Shown here: in pieces, positions 42,119 to 56,787 of the stretch
Numbering within the stretch: position 1 is the first letter of the stretch
How the letters are laid out: each line of letters opens with the position of its first letter
Assembly: GCA_963971225.1 (NCBI GenBank)
Contig: CAXARI010000145.1
Location: 1-64,000, forward strand
Direction of reading: 5' to 3'
DNA from: Melieria omissa
Lineage: Eukaryota; Arthropoda; Insecta; Diptera; Ulidiidae
Length of the DNA stretch: 64,000 nucleotides
The notes under the pieces: model-generated
Databases searched by the model: none
Told to the model about the DNA's origin: nothing
The model's input: the letters and a program-made list of their open reading frames with translations, nothing else
Made by a program: the position numbers and the translations under genes

Positions 42119-45100
42119 ACTTTAATTTAATTTAATTTAATTTAATTTAATTTAATTTAATTTAATTTAATTTAATTTAATTTAATTTAATTTAATTTAA
42201 TTTAATTTAATTTAATTTAATTTAATTTAATTTAATTTAATTTAATTTAATTTAATTTAATTTAATTTAATTTAATTTAATTTAATTTAATTTAATTTAA
42301 TTTAATTTAATTTAATTTAATTTAATTTAATTTAATTTAATTTAATTTAATTTAATTTAATTTAATTTAATTTAATTTAATTTAATTTAATTTAATTTAA
42401 TTTAATTTAATTTAATTTAATTTAATTTAATTTAATTTAATTTAATTTAATTTAATTTAATTTAATTTAATTTAATTTAATTTAATTTAATTTAATTTAA
42501 TTTAATTTAATTTAATTTAATTTAATTTAATTTAATTTAATTTAATTTAATTTAATTTAATTTAATTTAATTTAATTTAATTTAATTTAATTTAATTTAA
42601 TTTAATTTAATTTAATTTAATTTAATTTAATTTAATTTAATTTAATTTAATTTAATTTAATTTAATTTAATTTAATTTAATTTAATTTAATTTAATTTAA
42701 TTTAATTTAATTTAATTTAATTTAATTTAATTTAATTTAATTTAATTTAATTTAATTTAATTTAATTTAATTTAATTTAATTTAATTTAATTTAATTTAA
42801 TTTAATTTAATTTAATTTAATTTAATTTAATTTAATTTAATTTAATTTAATTTAATTTAATTTAATTTAATTTAATTTAATTTAATTTAATTTAATTTAA
42901 TTTAATTTAATTTAATTTAATTTAATTTAATTTAATTTAATTTAATTTAATTTAATTTAATTTAATTTAATTTAATTTAATTTAATTTAATTTAATTTAA
43001 TTTAATTTAATTTAATTTAATTTAATTTAATTTAATTTAATTTAATTTAATTTAATTTAATTTAATTTAATTTAATTTAATTTAATTTAATTTAATTTAA
43101 TTTAATTTAATTTAATTTAATTTAATTTAATTTAATTTAATTTAATTTAATTTAATTTAATTTAATTTAATTTAATTTAATTTAATTTAATTTAATTTAA
43201 TTTAATTTAATTTAATTTAATTTAATTTAATTTAATTTAATTTAATTTAATTTAATTTAATTTAATTTAATTTAATTTAATTTAATTTAATTTAATTTAA
43301 TTTAATTTAATTTAATTTAATTTAATTTAATTTAATTTAATTTAATTTAATTTAATTTAATTTAATTTAATTTAATTTAATTTAATTTAATTTAATTTAA
43401 TTTAATTTAATTTAATTTAATTTAATTTAATTTAATTTAATTTAATTTAATTTAATTTAATTTAATTTAATTTAATTTAATTTAATTTAATTTAATTTAA
43501 TTTAATTTAATTTAATTTAATTTAATTTAATTTAATTTAATTTAATTTAATTTAATTTAATTTAATTTAATTTAATTTAATTTAATTTAATTTAATTTAA
43601 TTTAATTTAATTTAATTTAATTTAATTTAATTTAATTTAATTTAATTTAATTTAATTTAATTTAATTTAATTTAATTTAATTTAATTTAATTTAATTTAA
43701 TTTAATTTAATTTAATTTAATTTAATTTAATTTAATTTAATTTAATTTAATTTAATTTAATTTAATTTAATTTAATTTAATTTAATTTAATTTAATTTAA
43801 TTTAATTTAATTTAATTTAATTTAATTTAATTTAATTTAATTTAATTTAATTTAATTTAATTTAATTTAATTTAATTTAATTTAATTTAATTTAATTTAA
43901 TTTAATTTAATTTAATTTAATTTAATTTAATTTAATTTAATTTAATTTAATTTAATTTAATTTAATTTAATTTAATTTAATTTAATTTAATTTAATTTAA
44001 TTTAATTTAATTTAATTTAATTTAATTTAATTTAATTTAATTTAATTTAATTTAATTTAATTTAATTTAATTTAATTTAATTTAATTTAATTTAATTTAA
44101 TTTAATTTAATTTAATTTAATTTAATTTAATTTAATTTAATTTAATTTAATTTAATTTAATTTAATTTAATTTAATTTAATTTAATTTAATTTAATTTAA
44201 TTTAATTTAATTTAATTTAATTTAATTTAATTTAATTTAATTTAATTTAATTTAATTTAATTTAATTTAATTTAATTTAATTTAATTTAATTTAATTTAA
44301 TTTAATTTAATTTAATTTAATTTAATTTAATTTAATTTAATTTAATTTAATTTAATTTAATTTAATTTAATTTAATTTAATTTAATTTAATTTAATTTAA
44401 TTTAATTTAATTTAATTTAATTTAATTTAATTTAATTTAATTTAATTTAATTTAATTTAATTTAATTTAATTTAATTTAATTTAATTTAATTTAATTTAA
44501 TTTAATTTAATTTAATTTAATTTAATTTAATTTAATTTAATTTAATTTAATTTAATTTAATTTAATTTAATTTAATTTAATTTAATTTAATTTAATTTAA
44601 TTTAATTTAATTTAATTTAATTTAATTTAATTTAATTTAATTTAATTTAATTTAATTTAATTTAATTTAATTTAATTTAATTTAATTTAATTTAATTTAA
44701 TTTAATTTAATTTAATTTAATTTAATTTAATTTAATTTAATTTAATTTAATTTAATTTAATTTAATTTAATTTAATTTAATTTAATTTAATTTAATTTAA
44801 TTTAATTTAATTTAATTTAATTTAATTTAATTTAATTTAATTTAATTTAATTTAATTTAATTTAATTTAATTTAATTTAATTTAATTTAATTTAATTTAA
44901 TTTAATTTAATTTAATTTAATTTAATTTAATTTAATTTAATTTAATTTAATTTAATTTAATTTAATTTAATTTAATTTAATTTAATTTAATTTAATTTAA
45001 TTTAATTTAATTTAATTTAATTTAATTTAATTTAATTTAATTTAATTTAATTTAATTTAATTTAATTTAATTTAATTTAATTTAATTTAATTTAATTTAA

Positions 45101-48100
45101 TTTAATTTAATTTAATTTAATTTAATTTAATTTAATTTAATTTAATTTAATTTAATTTAATTTAATTTAATTTAATTTAATTTAATTTAATTTAATTTAA
45201 TTTAATTTAATTTAATTTAATTTAATTTAATTTAATTTAATTTAATTTAATTTAATTTAATTTAATTTAATTTAATTTAATTTAATTTAATTTAATTTAA
45301 TTTAATTTAATTTAATTTAATTTAATTTAATTTAATTTAATTTAATTTAATTTAATTTAATTTAATTTAATTTAATTTAATTTAATTTAATTTAATTTAA
45401 TTTAATTTAATTTAATTTAATTTAATTTAATTTAATTTAATTTAATTTAATTTAATTTAATTTAATTTAATTTAATTTAATTTAATTTAATTTAATTTAA
45501 TTTAATTTAATTTAATTTAATTTAATTTAATTTAATTTAATTTAATTTAATTTAATTTAATTTAATTTAATTTAATTTAATTTAATTTAATTTAATTTAA
45601 TTTAATTTAATTTAATTTAATTTAATTTAATTTAATTTAATTTAATTTAATTTAATTTAATTTAATTTAATTTAATTTAATTTAATTTAATTTAATTTAA
45701 TTTAATTTAATTTAATTTAATTTAATTTAATTTAATTTAATTTAATTTAATTTAATTTAATTTAATTTAATTTAATTTAATTTAATTTAATTTAATTTAA
45801 TTTAATTTAATTTAATTTAATTTAATTTAATTTAATTTAATTTAATTTAATTTAATTTAATTTAATTTAATTTAATTTAATTTAATTTAATTTAATTTAA
45901 TTTAATTTAATTTAATTTAATTTAATTTAATTTAATTTAATTTAATTTAATTTAATTTAATTTAATTTAATTTAATTTAATTTAATTTAATTTAATTTAA
46001 TTTAATTTAATTTAATTTAATTTAATTTAATTTAATTTAATTTAATTTAATTTAATTTAATTTAATTTAATTTAATTTAATTTAATTTAATTTAATTTAA
46101 TTTAATTTAATTTAATTTAATTTAATTTAATTTAATTTAATTTAATTTAATTTAATTTAATTTAATTTAATTTAATTTAATTTAATTTAATTTAATTTAA
46201 TTTAATTTAATTTAATTTAATTTAATTTAATTTAATTTAATTTAATTTAATTTAATTTAATTTAATTTAATTTAATTTAATTTAATTTAATTTAATTTAA
46301 TTTAATTTAATTTAATTTAATTTAATTTAATTTAATTTAATTTAATTTAATTTAATTTAATTTAATTTAATTTAATTTAATTTAATTTAATTTAATTTAA
46401 TTTAATTTAATTTAATTTAATTTAATTTAATTTAATTTAATTTAATTTAATTTAATTTAATTTAATTTAATTTAATTTAATTTAATTTAATTTAATTTAA
46501 TTTAATTTAATTTAATTTAATTTAATTTAATTTAATTTAATTTAATTTAATTTAATTTAATTTAATTTAATTTAATTTAATTTAATTTAATTTAATTTAA
46601 TTTAATTTAATTTAATTTAATTTAATTTAATTTAATTTAATTTAATTTAATTTAATTTAATTTAATTTAATTTAATTTAATTTAATTTAATTTAATTTAA
46701 TTTAATTTAATTTAATTTAATTTAATTTAATTTAATTTAATTTAATTTAATTTAATTTAATTTAATTTAATTTAATTTAATTTAATTTAATTTAATTTAA
46801 TTTAATTTAATTTAATTTAATTTAATTTAATTTAATTTAATTTAATTTAATTTAATTTAATTTAATTTAATTTAATTTAATTTAATTTAATTTAATTTAA
46901 TTTAATTTAATTTAATTTAATTTAATTTAATTTAATTTAATTTAATTTAATTTAATTTAATTTAATTTAATTTAATTTAATTTAATTTAATTTAATTTAA
47001 TTTAATTTAATTTAATTTAATTTAATTTAATTTAATTTAATTTAATTTAATTTAATTTAATTTAATTTAATTTAATTTAATTTAATTTAATTTAATTTAA
47101 TTTAATTTAATTTAATTTAATTTAATTTAATTTAATTTAATTTAATTTAATTTAATTTAATTTAATTTAATTTAATTTAATTTAATTTAATTTAATTTAA
47201 TTTAATTTAATTTAATTTAATTTAATTTAATTTAATTTAATTTAATTTAATTTAATTTAATTTAATTTAATTTAATTTAATTTAATTTAATTTAATTTAA
47301 TTTAATTTAATTTAATTTAATTTAATTTAATTTAATTTAATTTAATTTAATTTAATTTAATTTAATTTAATTTAATTTAATTTAATTTAATTTAATTTAA
47401 TTTAATTTAATTTAATTTAATTTAATTTAATTTAATTTAATTTAATTTAATTTAATTTAATTTAATTTAATTTAATTTAATTTAATTTAATTTAATTTAA
47501 TTTAATTTAATTTAATTTAATTTAATTTAATTTAATTTAATTTAATTTAATTTAATTTAATTTAATTTAATTTAATTTAATTTAATTTAATTTAATTTAA
47601 TTTAATTTAATTTAATTTAATTTAATTTAATTTAATTTAATTTAATTTAATTTAATTTAATTTAATTTAATTTAATTTAATTTAATTTAATTTAATTTAA
47701 TTTAATTTAATTTAATTTAATTTAATTTAATTTAATTTAATTTAATTTAATTTAATTTAATTTAATTTAATTTAATTTAATTTAATTTAATTTAATTTAA
47801 TTTAATTTAATTTAATTTAATTTAATTTAATTTAATTTAATTTAATTTAATTTAATTTAATTTAATTTAATTTAATTTAATTTAATTTAATTTAATTTAA
47901 TTTAATTTAATTTAATTTAATTTAATTTAATTTAATTTAATTTAATTTAATTTAATTTAATTTAATTTAATTTAATTTAATTTAATTTAATTTAATTTAA
48001 TTTAATTTAATTTAATTTAATTTAATTTAATTTAATTTAATTTAATTTAATTTAATTTAATTTAATTTAATTTAATTTAATTTAATTTAATTTAATTTAA

Positions 48101-49924
48101 TTTAATTTAATTTAATTTAATTTAATTTAATTTAATTTAATTTAATTTAATTTAATTTAATTTAATTTAATTTAATTTAATTTAATTTAATTTAATTTAA
48201 TTTAATTTAATTTAATTTAATTTAATTTAATTTAATTTAATTTAATTTAATTTAATTTAATTTAATTTAATTTAATTTAATTTAATTTAATTTAATTTAA
48301 TTTAATTTAATTTAATTTAATTTAATTTAATTTAATTTAATTTAATTTAATTTAATTTAATTTAATTTAATTTAATTTAATTTAATTTAATTTAATTTAA
48401 TTTAATTTAATTTAATTTAATTTAATTTAATTTAATTTAATTTAATTTAATTTAATTTAATTTAATTTAATTTAATTTAATTTAATTTAATTTAATTTAA
48501 TTTAATTTAATTTAATTTAATTTAATTTAATTTAATTTAATTTAATTTAATTTAATTTAATTTAATTTAATTTAATTTAATTTAATTTAATTTAATTTAA
48601 TTTAATTTAATTTAATTTAATTTAATTTAATTTAATTTAATTTAATTTAATTTAATTTAATTTAATTTAATTTAATTTAATTTAATTTAATTTAATTTAA
48701 TTTAATTTAATTTAATTTAATTTAATTTAATTTAATTTAATTTAATTTAATTTAATTTAATTTAATTTAATTTAATTTAATTTAATTTAATTTAATTTAA
48801 TTTAATTTAATTTAATTTAATTTAATTTAATTTAATTTAATTTAATTTAATTTAATTTAATTTAATTTAATTTAATTTAATTTAATTTAATTTAATTTAA
48901 TTTAATTTAATTTAATTTAATTTAATTTAATTTAATTTAATTTAATTTAATTTAATTTAATTTAATTTAATTTAATTTAATTTAATTTAATTTAATTTAA
49001 TTTAATTTAATTTAATTTAATTTAATTTAATTTAATTTAATTTAATTTAATTTAATTTAATTTAATTTAATTTAATTTAATTTAATTTAATTTAATTTAA
49101 TTTAATTTAATTTAATTTAATTTAATTTAATTTAATTTAATTTAATTTAATTTAATTTAATTTAATTTAATTTAATTTAATTTAATTTAATTTAATTTAA
49201 TTTAATTTAATTTAATTTAATTTAATTTAATTTAATTTAATTTAATTTAATTTAATTTAATTTAATTTAATTTAATTTAATTTAATTTAATTTAATTTAA
49301 TTTAATTTAATTTAATTTAATTTAATTTAATTTAATTTAATTTAATTTAATTTAATTTAATTTAATTTAATTTAATTTAATTTAATTTAATTTAATTTAA
49401 TTTAATTTAATTTAATTTAATTTAATTTAATTTAATTTAATTTAATTTAATTTAATTTAATTTAATTTAATTTAATTTAATTTAATTTAATTTAATTTAA
49501 TTTAATTTAATTTAATTTAATTTAATTTAATTTAATTTAATTTAATTTAATTTAATTTAATTTAATTTAATTTAATTTAATTTAATTTAATTTAATTTAA
49601 TTTAATTTAATTTAATTTAATTTAATTTAATTTAATTTAATTTAATTTAATTTAATTTAATTTAATTTAATTTAATTTAATTTAATTTAATTTAATTTAA
49701 TTTAATTTAATTTAATTTAATTTAATTTAATTTAATTTAATTTAATTTAATTTAATTTAATTTAATTTAATTTAATTTAATTTAATTTAATTTAATTTAA
49801 TTTAATTTAATTTAATTTAATTTAATTTAATTTGATTTGATTTGATTTGATTTGATTTGATTTGATTTGATTTGATTTGATTTGATTTAATTTGATTTAA
49901 TTTGATTTAATTTGATTTAATTTA
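42119..49924. repeat. TTTAA pentamer satellite array 2
   Basis: About 7.8 kb of TTTAA units. I see no irregular unit in the body, in contrast to the left part of array 1. The left junction is abrupt inside the protease region of a gypsy-like element, after TAACTTTAATAACTTTAAT. The right junction is with the same retrotransposon 3' end as array 1. Confidence 0.97.
49830..49924. repeat. TTTGA-variant edge of satellite array 2
   Basis: Same layout as at 9831-9970: alternating TTTGA/TTTAA next to the retrotransposon (G at 49894, 49904, 49914) and then a run of TTTGA (G at 49834 to 49884). The run has eleven units here against nine in array 1, and the isolated TTTGA at 9835 has no counterpart. 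Confidence 0.95.
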
Positions 49925-50844
49925 TTATTTAATAGTATTTGTACCTACAAGTAAGACTGAGTCTTTTATAGTACATCAGTTTGAGTGAATTAAACATGAA
50001 TAATAACAATTTTAGCTTAAATTAGTACAATATAGTTACAAACAGAAGAAGGAAAATTGAAAATGAAGGCTCAGAAATTGGAAGTGAATATAAAGATAGA
50101 TGTAAGATGTCTGTGCAGGTCAAGGATGAGTTAATCTTAAATCCTAGGTTTGTCACTACATTATGAAATAATATTTTATTTTTATCAAGCATAAGTGGAG
50201 GCAACGTATTCAAATCAAACTGTGAATTCGATATCACTATCGCCTTGGTTTTTGATGCATTTAGACATAATTTGTTCAAACTGACCAAACGAGAAAGTCT
50301 ATTTAAGTCTGCGTTTAATCTATAAATTAAATCCTCAGAGAGCCCAATAGGGCGAGAGAAGTATATTTGAGTGTCATCAGCATAGAGGTATATTGGCACT
50401 ATGGCAGCACGCGACGATATCATTGATAAACATGCTTAACAAAATTGGCCCTAAGATGGATCCTTGAGGTACTCCGGATTTAATGAGCTTTAAGCTAGAA
50501 AAGTTTTTACCACATTGCACTTGCTGATAACGTTCGGAAAGATAGCTTTTCATACATTTTAAAGAAAAAGAACTGAAACTGAAATAGTGTTGTAGTTTTA
50601 GTAAAAGTATTCCGTGATCAACCATGTCAAATGCCTTGGTAAAATCTAGAAGCACCAGAATTGTCAGCTCATTATTATCATACGCAGGCCGTAAATCCTC
50701 AAGTATCTTTAACATAGCCGTGGCACAACTATGACCACATCTAAATCCTGACTGAAATTTCGAGAGCAAATTGTTTTCATTCAAGTGGCTAGTTATTTGT
50801 TTCGAAAGAAATTTTTCATACATCTTAGATAAGGCAGACAATAT

Positions 50845-51259
50845 TGATACGATGAGAAATTCCGTGTCGCACTGTACAGGAATGCTTTTCTCCGCACGAA
50901 TGTTTTCCAAGCATACTTTTAGGCATGCACTTTGAAGTACGACAAATTTTGTATAATTCGCTTGGTATAGTCCGATATAGCAAGGATGGTTCTCGAAGAA
51001 ATAGGCTGTGCGAGAATGGTCGAGTGCTTTCCAATTGGAAGTTGCAAGAAACTTTGGCGCGATAAGAAAACTGGTATAAAAGCAGCAGTGTGCAGCGCAA
51101 TGGGTCAAGTCTGTGTTGAGAAAGCAGAGTGGTAACAAGTGTAGATACAAGCGAAGTGTAAATCTGTAAATAAAGTGATTGTTGATTTTTGCTGAGTAAT
51201 TGAAGTTGTTTTATTTTCAAAACCAATCCAAACGAACCTATGAAGTAATTTTCGTAACA
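50845..51259 (+). mobile_element. Solo LTR (415 bp), copy 2
   Basis: Second copy of 10891-11305, with ATAT duplications on both sides, TATAAAAG and AATAAA preserved. Confidence 0.87.
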
Positions 51260-52136
51260 ATATGCTTATGGGTCTAAAATGTTGCACAGAGTCCGGAGTC
51301 GTAGTTTTAGGAACTGGGATTATGTTCGCTAATTTCCACTGGCGAAGAACCACACACGACGTAATAGAAAAGTTTACTACATGGGTAAGTAAAGGAATGA
51401 CAAATGGAAGGATCAATTTAATAAATCTTAAGCTCACTCCATCAATACCAATAGCATTGGATTTTATTGCAAATATTGCATTGACTATATCGTTTTCAGT
51501 CGCCATGGAGAAATCAAATTGAATATTTCTTTTGTATTTTTCATTATCTAGAACCACCGCACCCGAGTTACTTTGAGGAATATATATATTCATGAAATAT
51601 TCATTCATTACCTCAGCATCAAGGTTGCACTGAACCCTCTCTTTGCCAGATATTCCCATGGATCTTAGATTACTCCAGAGAGTTATTTAAATACGTTCTT
51701 TTTGCATGACGCACAGACACGACGACCTTGTTACGCAGAAGGCGATATTTTTCCCAACATTCCTGATTCTGATAACATTTCCATTGTGTATATACTCTAT
51801 TGCGTTCTTTTATCAAGCGTAGGATTTCAGTTGTCAGCCAAGGCTTCCTGTGACCATGAATTTTAACTGTTCTTAAAGGAACGTGATGATCAAAGAGATA
51901 GTTAACCAGCTTGTTAAGATGTTCTAATTTTTTATCAACACTTGGGTACACTGTGCAATTATTCCAGCTTAGTAACGCAGCTTCTTTGTGTAATTCTTTA
52001 AGGTTAATATTTTTAAAATCTCTGAACGTTAGTTCAGAATCAAACTCCAATCCATAAGATAAGAACAGAAGTTCGTGGTCCGAGATTCCACCGAAAGGAA
52101 GCTGGTCTATATGGATAGCATCGTCACTGTTATTAA

Positions 52137-53129
52137 CCCGGCGTTGGTGTGGTGAAAAAAAATTACGTTTTTGGTGTGGTGGGGTATGACATACCCCAAA
52201 ACTGTATATAGCACCAACCCCACGAAACAACACAAATATAAAAGATAGCAATAACATATTATTCTTCATTTAATTTTACGTAAGAAAATGCAAACAAATT
52301 TCATGTGCAAGCAATTTGTAAAAGAAAATAACAAATATAAGAAAAATAAACGAAAAATACTGAGATTTATAGGTTGACTTCATAAAATGGGGTGTAAAAA
52401 AATTACATTGTATAATTTTCCAAAAACCATAGTCTGTTTTAAAAACGACATACATATAGTTATGTGACATACAATTTTCGGTAGCTACGGTGAAAGAGTA
52501 GCGAAATACAGGGTCTCCAAATTAGCGCTTTTTTTGAAAGATGTATAAGGTTTTTGCTCTCAGATAAACCGAACATTGTGTGCTGTACTGACGACGTTTT
52601 GGTACAGCTTCGCATTATCTCAAGGATTTACAGAATCATGATGATGTACAAAAATAATGATATTTTTTGGAACATATGATACGATGAAAACGATTGTCGT
52701 ATGTGCTATTAAGTTCAATGGAACATACGACATTCGTTTTCTACTGCGACGAAATGCGAATACTGAACTGGGAGCTTTTCTTGCACGTAGCAGTTGGACA
52801 GTTCGTATTTGCCTCTTATGTTTCCGTACGGTGAGTTTTTGAATAAATCGATGACTACTAGACCATCAAAAATATCAATTTGAATTCAAAATCATTTACA
52901 CAAAAAGTTACGTTATTCGTGTGGTGGGGTATGTCATACCCCAATGAACTTTAGCAGGATGTGACTGAAATCTGGTAAAACTCAAGTTGTTTTTGGATAG
53001 CAAATGTGTAAGGTTGGACTGTTATAAACAGCTACTAGAAGCGAAAGTGCCCACAAAAAACTGATAGGCGTAATATTTACAAAAATACAACCTCTGGGGT
53101 ATGGTATACCCCACCACACCGATGCCGGG
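52137..53129. mobile_element. piggyBac-like MITE, copy 2
   Basis: Second copy of 12183-13175 with TTAA on both sides and the three GGGG...CCCC palindromes preserved. Confidence 0.88.
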
Positions 53130-53615
53130 TTAACACATAGTAAATCCAGTAAGCTAGGTTTAGAATTTGGGGCAAAACGAGTAGCATATTGATTAATAAC
53201 GTCAATGCCATAAGTACGAAAATTATTAAGCAGATCCTTGGAACGAAAGTCAGTACAGAGAAGGTCAACATTAAGGTCCCCACAAACAATGATATGCTTA
53301 TATTCAAGCATGTATTCTGCTAGTTTGCTAAAAATATTTGAAAGATCATTTGTTCTATTCGGGTTATAAATACAAGTAACAAAAAATTTAAACGCCGAGC
53401 CACCTACCTCAACAAAGATACATTCTGCTTCACAAGAACTATCAGACTTATATATAACTTTCGGGTTTAAAGTACTGTTGCAGTATACGGCAACACCTCC
53501 GCCACGCATATTGCACGTCCTATCATTTCGTAGCAACACATAATCACACAACGCATAGGAACTATCATCGAGACAAGACTTAAACCAAGTTTCAGTTATA
53601 CAAATCATATCAATA

Positions 53616-53660
53616 GTCAAACCACAGATAACTCATGATGAGTTATCTGTGGTCAAACCA
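53616..53660. repeat. 36-bp palindromic insertion, copy 2
   Basis: Second copy of 13662-13706, identical by eye. Confidence 0.8.
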
Positions 53661-53997
53661 TCAAACACATAATTAAAGTAGTCAAGTTTCTCAGCAGTGA
53701 GACTGCGAGCATTCAAATGGTACATTTTAAACCCATTATGATTATCACAGATATGCTTTAGAACCGGTCTCAAATGCCCACTGTAAGCGTGAGTTTTTAG
53801 TGCGTTGCACATTTGTATCTATATTTTAAAATTTCATATGATCGATGTTTCTGATATTGCAGTAACGGGGACAAAGTTGCAAAGTAGAAAGAGTGGAGTG
53901 AAAACGAGAGAGTTATAGTCAGTGGAACATACACAGTAGAGTTGTAAGTAAAGAGATAAACAAACCAAACAGAAAACAATTTGAAGGGTATACATAT

Positions 53998-54369
53998 TGT
54001 ATATTTCTGCAGGCCGGTTGCTCTAAATCGTCCAAAATAAAACTGCGCTTCACTTCACTGTTGTTACTAGACTAATGCTTCGGTCGCCCGGAGCCTTTAT
54101 TTATAATATTCCTTATGTCCTAAATGCTACCTACTATATTTGCACTACTTCAATATTTCTTATCCTAACGTTTTGCCTGCACATGCACGTAGGTAGCATG
54201 ACCCAAAGTGCATGGCAGCCTAAATATACAGCACGATAAGAGCATACCAAACACCACATGCTGGCCACACGCTCTTATCGTGCCTGTTGCTTGAATTCTT
54301 GCAGCGGTAACCACTTGATAAGTGCAACCAGATGTTGGTTGTCTTGTGGTGCCGTTGCAAGATTCAACA
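53998..54369 (-). mobile_element. Solo LTR (372 bp), minus strand, copy 2
   Basis: Second copy of 14044-14415. The same target duplication is split by the Tc1-like element. Confidence 0.8.
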
Positions 54370-54373
54370 CATA

Positions 54374-55635
54374 CAGTCTGTTCACTAAATAACGATCACC
54401 CGTAAAAAGGAAAATAAATAACTTTTTTGTTTTTAATTTATTGTTTTCTTTAAAATTGTATCGAATGTATATTTGGAATATAAATTAATAGTTCGTCCAA
54501 TCACCATTACTATCTAAAATAGCCTGACATCTTCGCTCACAACTTGCTGATAAATTCTGTGCATACGTCAATGAAAAACTTCTCCATATTTTTTTCAGTG
54601 CAGCTTTTAACTGTTTTGTTGTTGTAAAATTTTTCTTGGCAATTTTCTGCTTCATTAAAGCCCAAACATTATCGATTAGGTTTGCATCGGGGGACTGAGA
54701 TGGCCAATCCATCGTTTCGATATCGTTTTTTCTTTCCACTTAGTACATGGGCGACTTCGATGTTTTGGATCGTTGTCCTCCTGCAGTACCCAGACGCGAT
54801 TATGTTTTCCATACAGCTTCCATGCAGATGGTAATAAGTCTTTTTGGTAAAGTTTTAACATTTTTGGTGCCTTCAAGTTTTCAGTAAAGCATGTCAAAAC
54901 TCCAAAACCCTTTGCTGAAAAACTTTCATAAGCATGGACCTTTGCTGGGTGCTTAACCGTTCTTTGCACAGTTTTAACACCTTTTTCTGACCAAACACGT
55001 TTTATTCCCTTGTTTAACCAAAAAGAAGATTCATCGGTGAAAGTTATTTTAGTCAAATCACGATTCATATTTTCCTTCGCCCAGTGCAAGCGTTTTTCTA
55101 TATGTTTGTGTGATAATAGAGGTTTGTTCCGTACACTATTGTACACGATGCTTTTTTCCTTAAGTTTCTTATCGTATTCAGTGATATATCTATTCCACGA
55201 TCGGTAAGTTTTTTTGCGCTTCTCTTAAGGTAATTGAAGGATATTTCAAAAAACATTGGCCACAACCTTATCGTCCCGCGGCGAAGTCTTCCGTTTTGGA
55301 CCTCTGCCTAGTTCGTCGTCAACATTTCCAGTCAACTCGCAGCGGTTAGACTATCTCGTAACAAAAGTACGCGTCGCCACCATATACTTGGCGGCCTGCT
55401 CTGCGGTCCATTTTGGCCCCTGCGGATGCTTTGTCAAGAAGTACGCTTCAAACCGTCTTTTGTAAATGGCACTCATTGCAAAAACAGTTCAAATAACTAA
55501 TCACTTTCGCAAAATTTGTATAAAATTGAATTCTCAAACTTCATAACGGTTCAACAAAATCACCTGATGTATTTACCCTCATGTGTCATCGTTACACAGG
55601 GTGTAACAGATGATCGTTTTTTAGTGAACAGAATG
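54374..55635 (-). mobile_element. Tc1-like transposon, copy 2
   Basis: Second copy of 14420-15681, TA-flanked, with the same inverted ends. Confidence 0.92.
54485..55476 (-). pseudogene. Tc1-family transposase, copy 2
   Basis: Second copy of 14531-15522 with the same stop and frameshifts and the same Asp as third catalytic acid. Confidence 0.88.
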
Positions 55636-55679
55636 TATATAAATAGGATATAGAACTATAAGCTTAAAATAATTAATCC

Positions 55680-56517
55680 TCATGTGTTGTTGCTTGCTGC
55701 CAATCGTTCAACGCTCTCTTTACTGTGGACTTTCACTGCTTCACTTTGTGGACGAACTCGAATGTAGACTTGCCCACAAATAGAAAATGCTGCCGTGAGA
55801 CGTTTTTGCTTTTTAAGCTGAGTAGCGAGCTGCATAATCTCACGGTTGTTCTTTGTGAGGCATTCGTGTACAAATATTCTCCCTTTCTCATGCCCTTCAT
55901 ACCCTATGTCACACAGTGCAAGCGCCCTTCTATTTGCTTTGTAGAAACGGGCAATTGCGCTGAATAGCAAAGAGCGATCGTTGGGAGAGACAAGCTTCAC
56001 TATAACGGGCGCCGAATTTTTGTTTACCTTTCGCACCCGAAAAGCAGCTCGAATTGGTGGAACATTCAGCTGAATTCCGCGACAAAGCTGAGCGAACTTT
56101 TCGCCCAGGTTCTCATTATGTGCGTAAGGAATCCCACTAATAATGAAATCCGTTGATACCACGTTGTTTTCATATTCGTTTAGCTGCGCTGCCAAAACAC
56201 CCATATCGCTGTGCAGCTGTTTAATCTGGGCACACTCACGCTCATGCTTTTCCACACGCTCCTCCAATTAAATAAATTAAATTTGCCAAATCTGCCACCA
56301 TTTCGCCAATCCTCTGCATGACCCGCTCTTCTGACTCTCTCATGCGCGCTGCCAATTGCTCCACGATGCTTTCCTTCGGCGCCTCTATTTTCACCTCTAT
56401 TCTCAAGATCCAAGCTGAAGAGGGCGGACTCTCAATCTTCGCAGCTTTATTCAGCAGAGTTGGAGTTTTTTGGGGAGAAGAAATCGCTGTGCGCGCGGAT
56501 TTCGTTCTTGTTGTCAT
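55680..56517 (-). pseudogene. ORF1 protein of minus-strand non-LTR element, copy 2
   Basis: Second copy of 15726-16563, with the same frame change in the middle. Confidence 0.75.
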
Positions 56518-56653
56518 TTTTGCAAAACAGTCAACAAAATTTCTTTATTTATTTATCAGTTTTGTATTGTTCGCGGTTGGTATCACTCACGAGCCCGGGT
56601 AGAAAGTAGGTTCACCAAAACTTTTGTGGAGTCGTTTTTGTAAATCAGACAAT

Positions 56654-56787
56654 AAGATTAACACCAATAATCATGATTAAGATTACTTTTTTAATCATGA
56701 TTATTTTAATCATGATTAATTTAATTTGATTAAAATTAATCAAATTAATTAATTGATTAAAAAACTAATTGATTAATGCCAACACTG
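56654..56787. repeat. AT-rich palindrome cluster, copy 2
   Basis: Second copy of 16700-16833. Here position 56739 is A, which makes the local inverted repeat TTGATTAA-AA-TTAATCAA perfect; copy 1 has G at that position. Confidence 0.6.

Larger units (their letters stand above)
50022..53812 (-). pseudogene. ORF2 endonuclease-RT of non-LTR element, copy 2
   Basis: Second copy of the gene at 10068-13858, with the same motifs (ITETW, GDLNVD, SDHE, DFTKAFD, SGVPQGS, YADD), the same frameshift before YADD and the same three insertions. No difference noticed. Confidence 0.88.
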
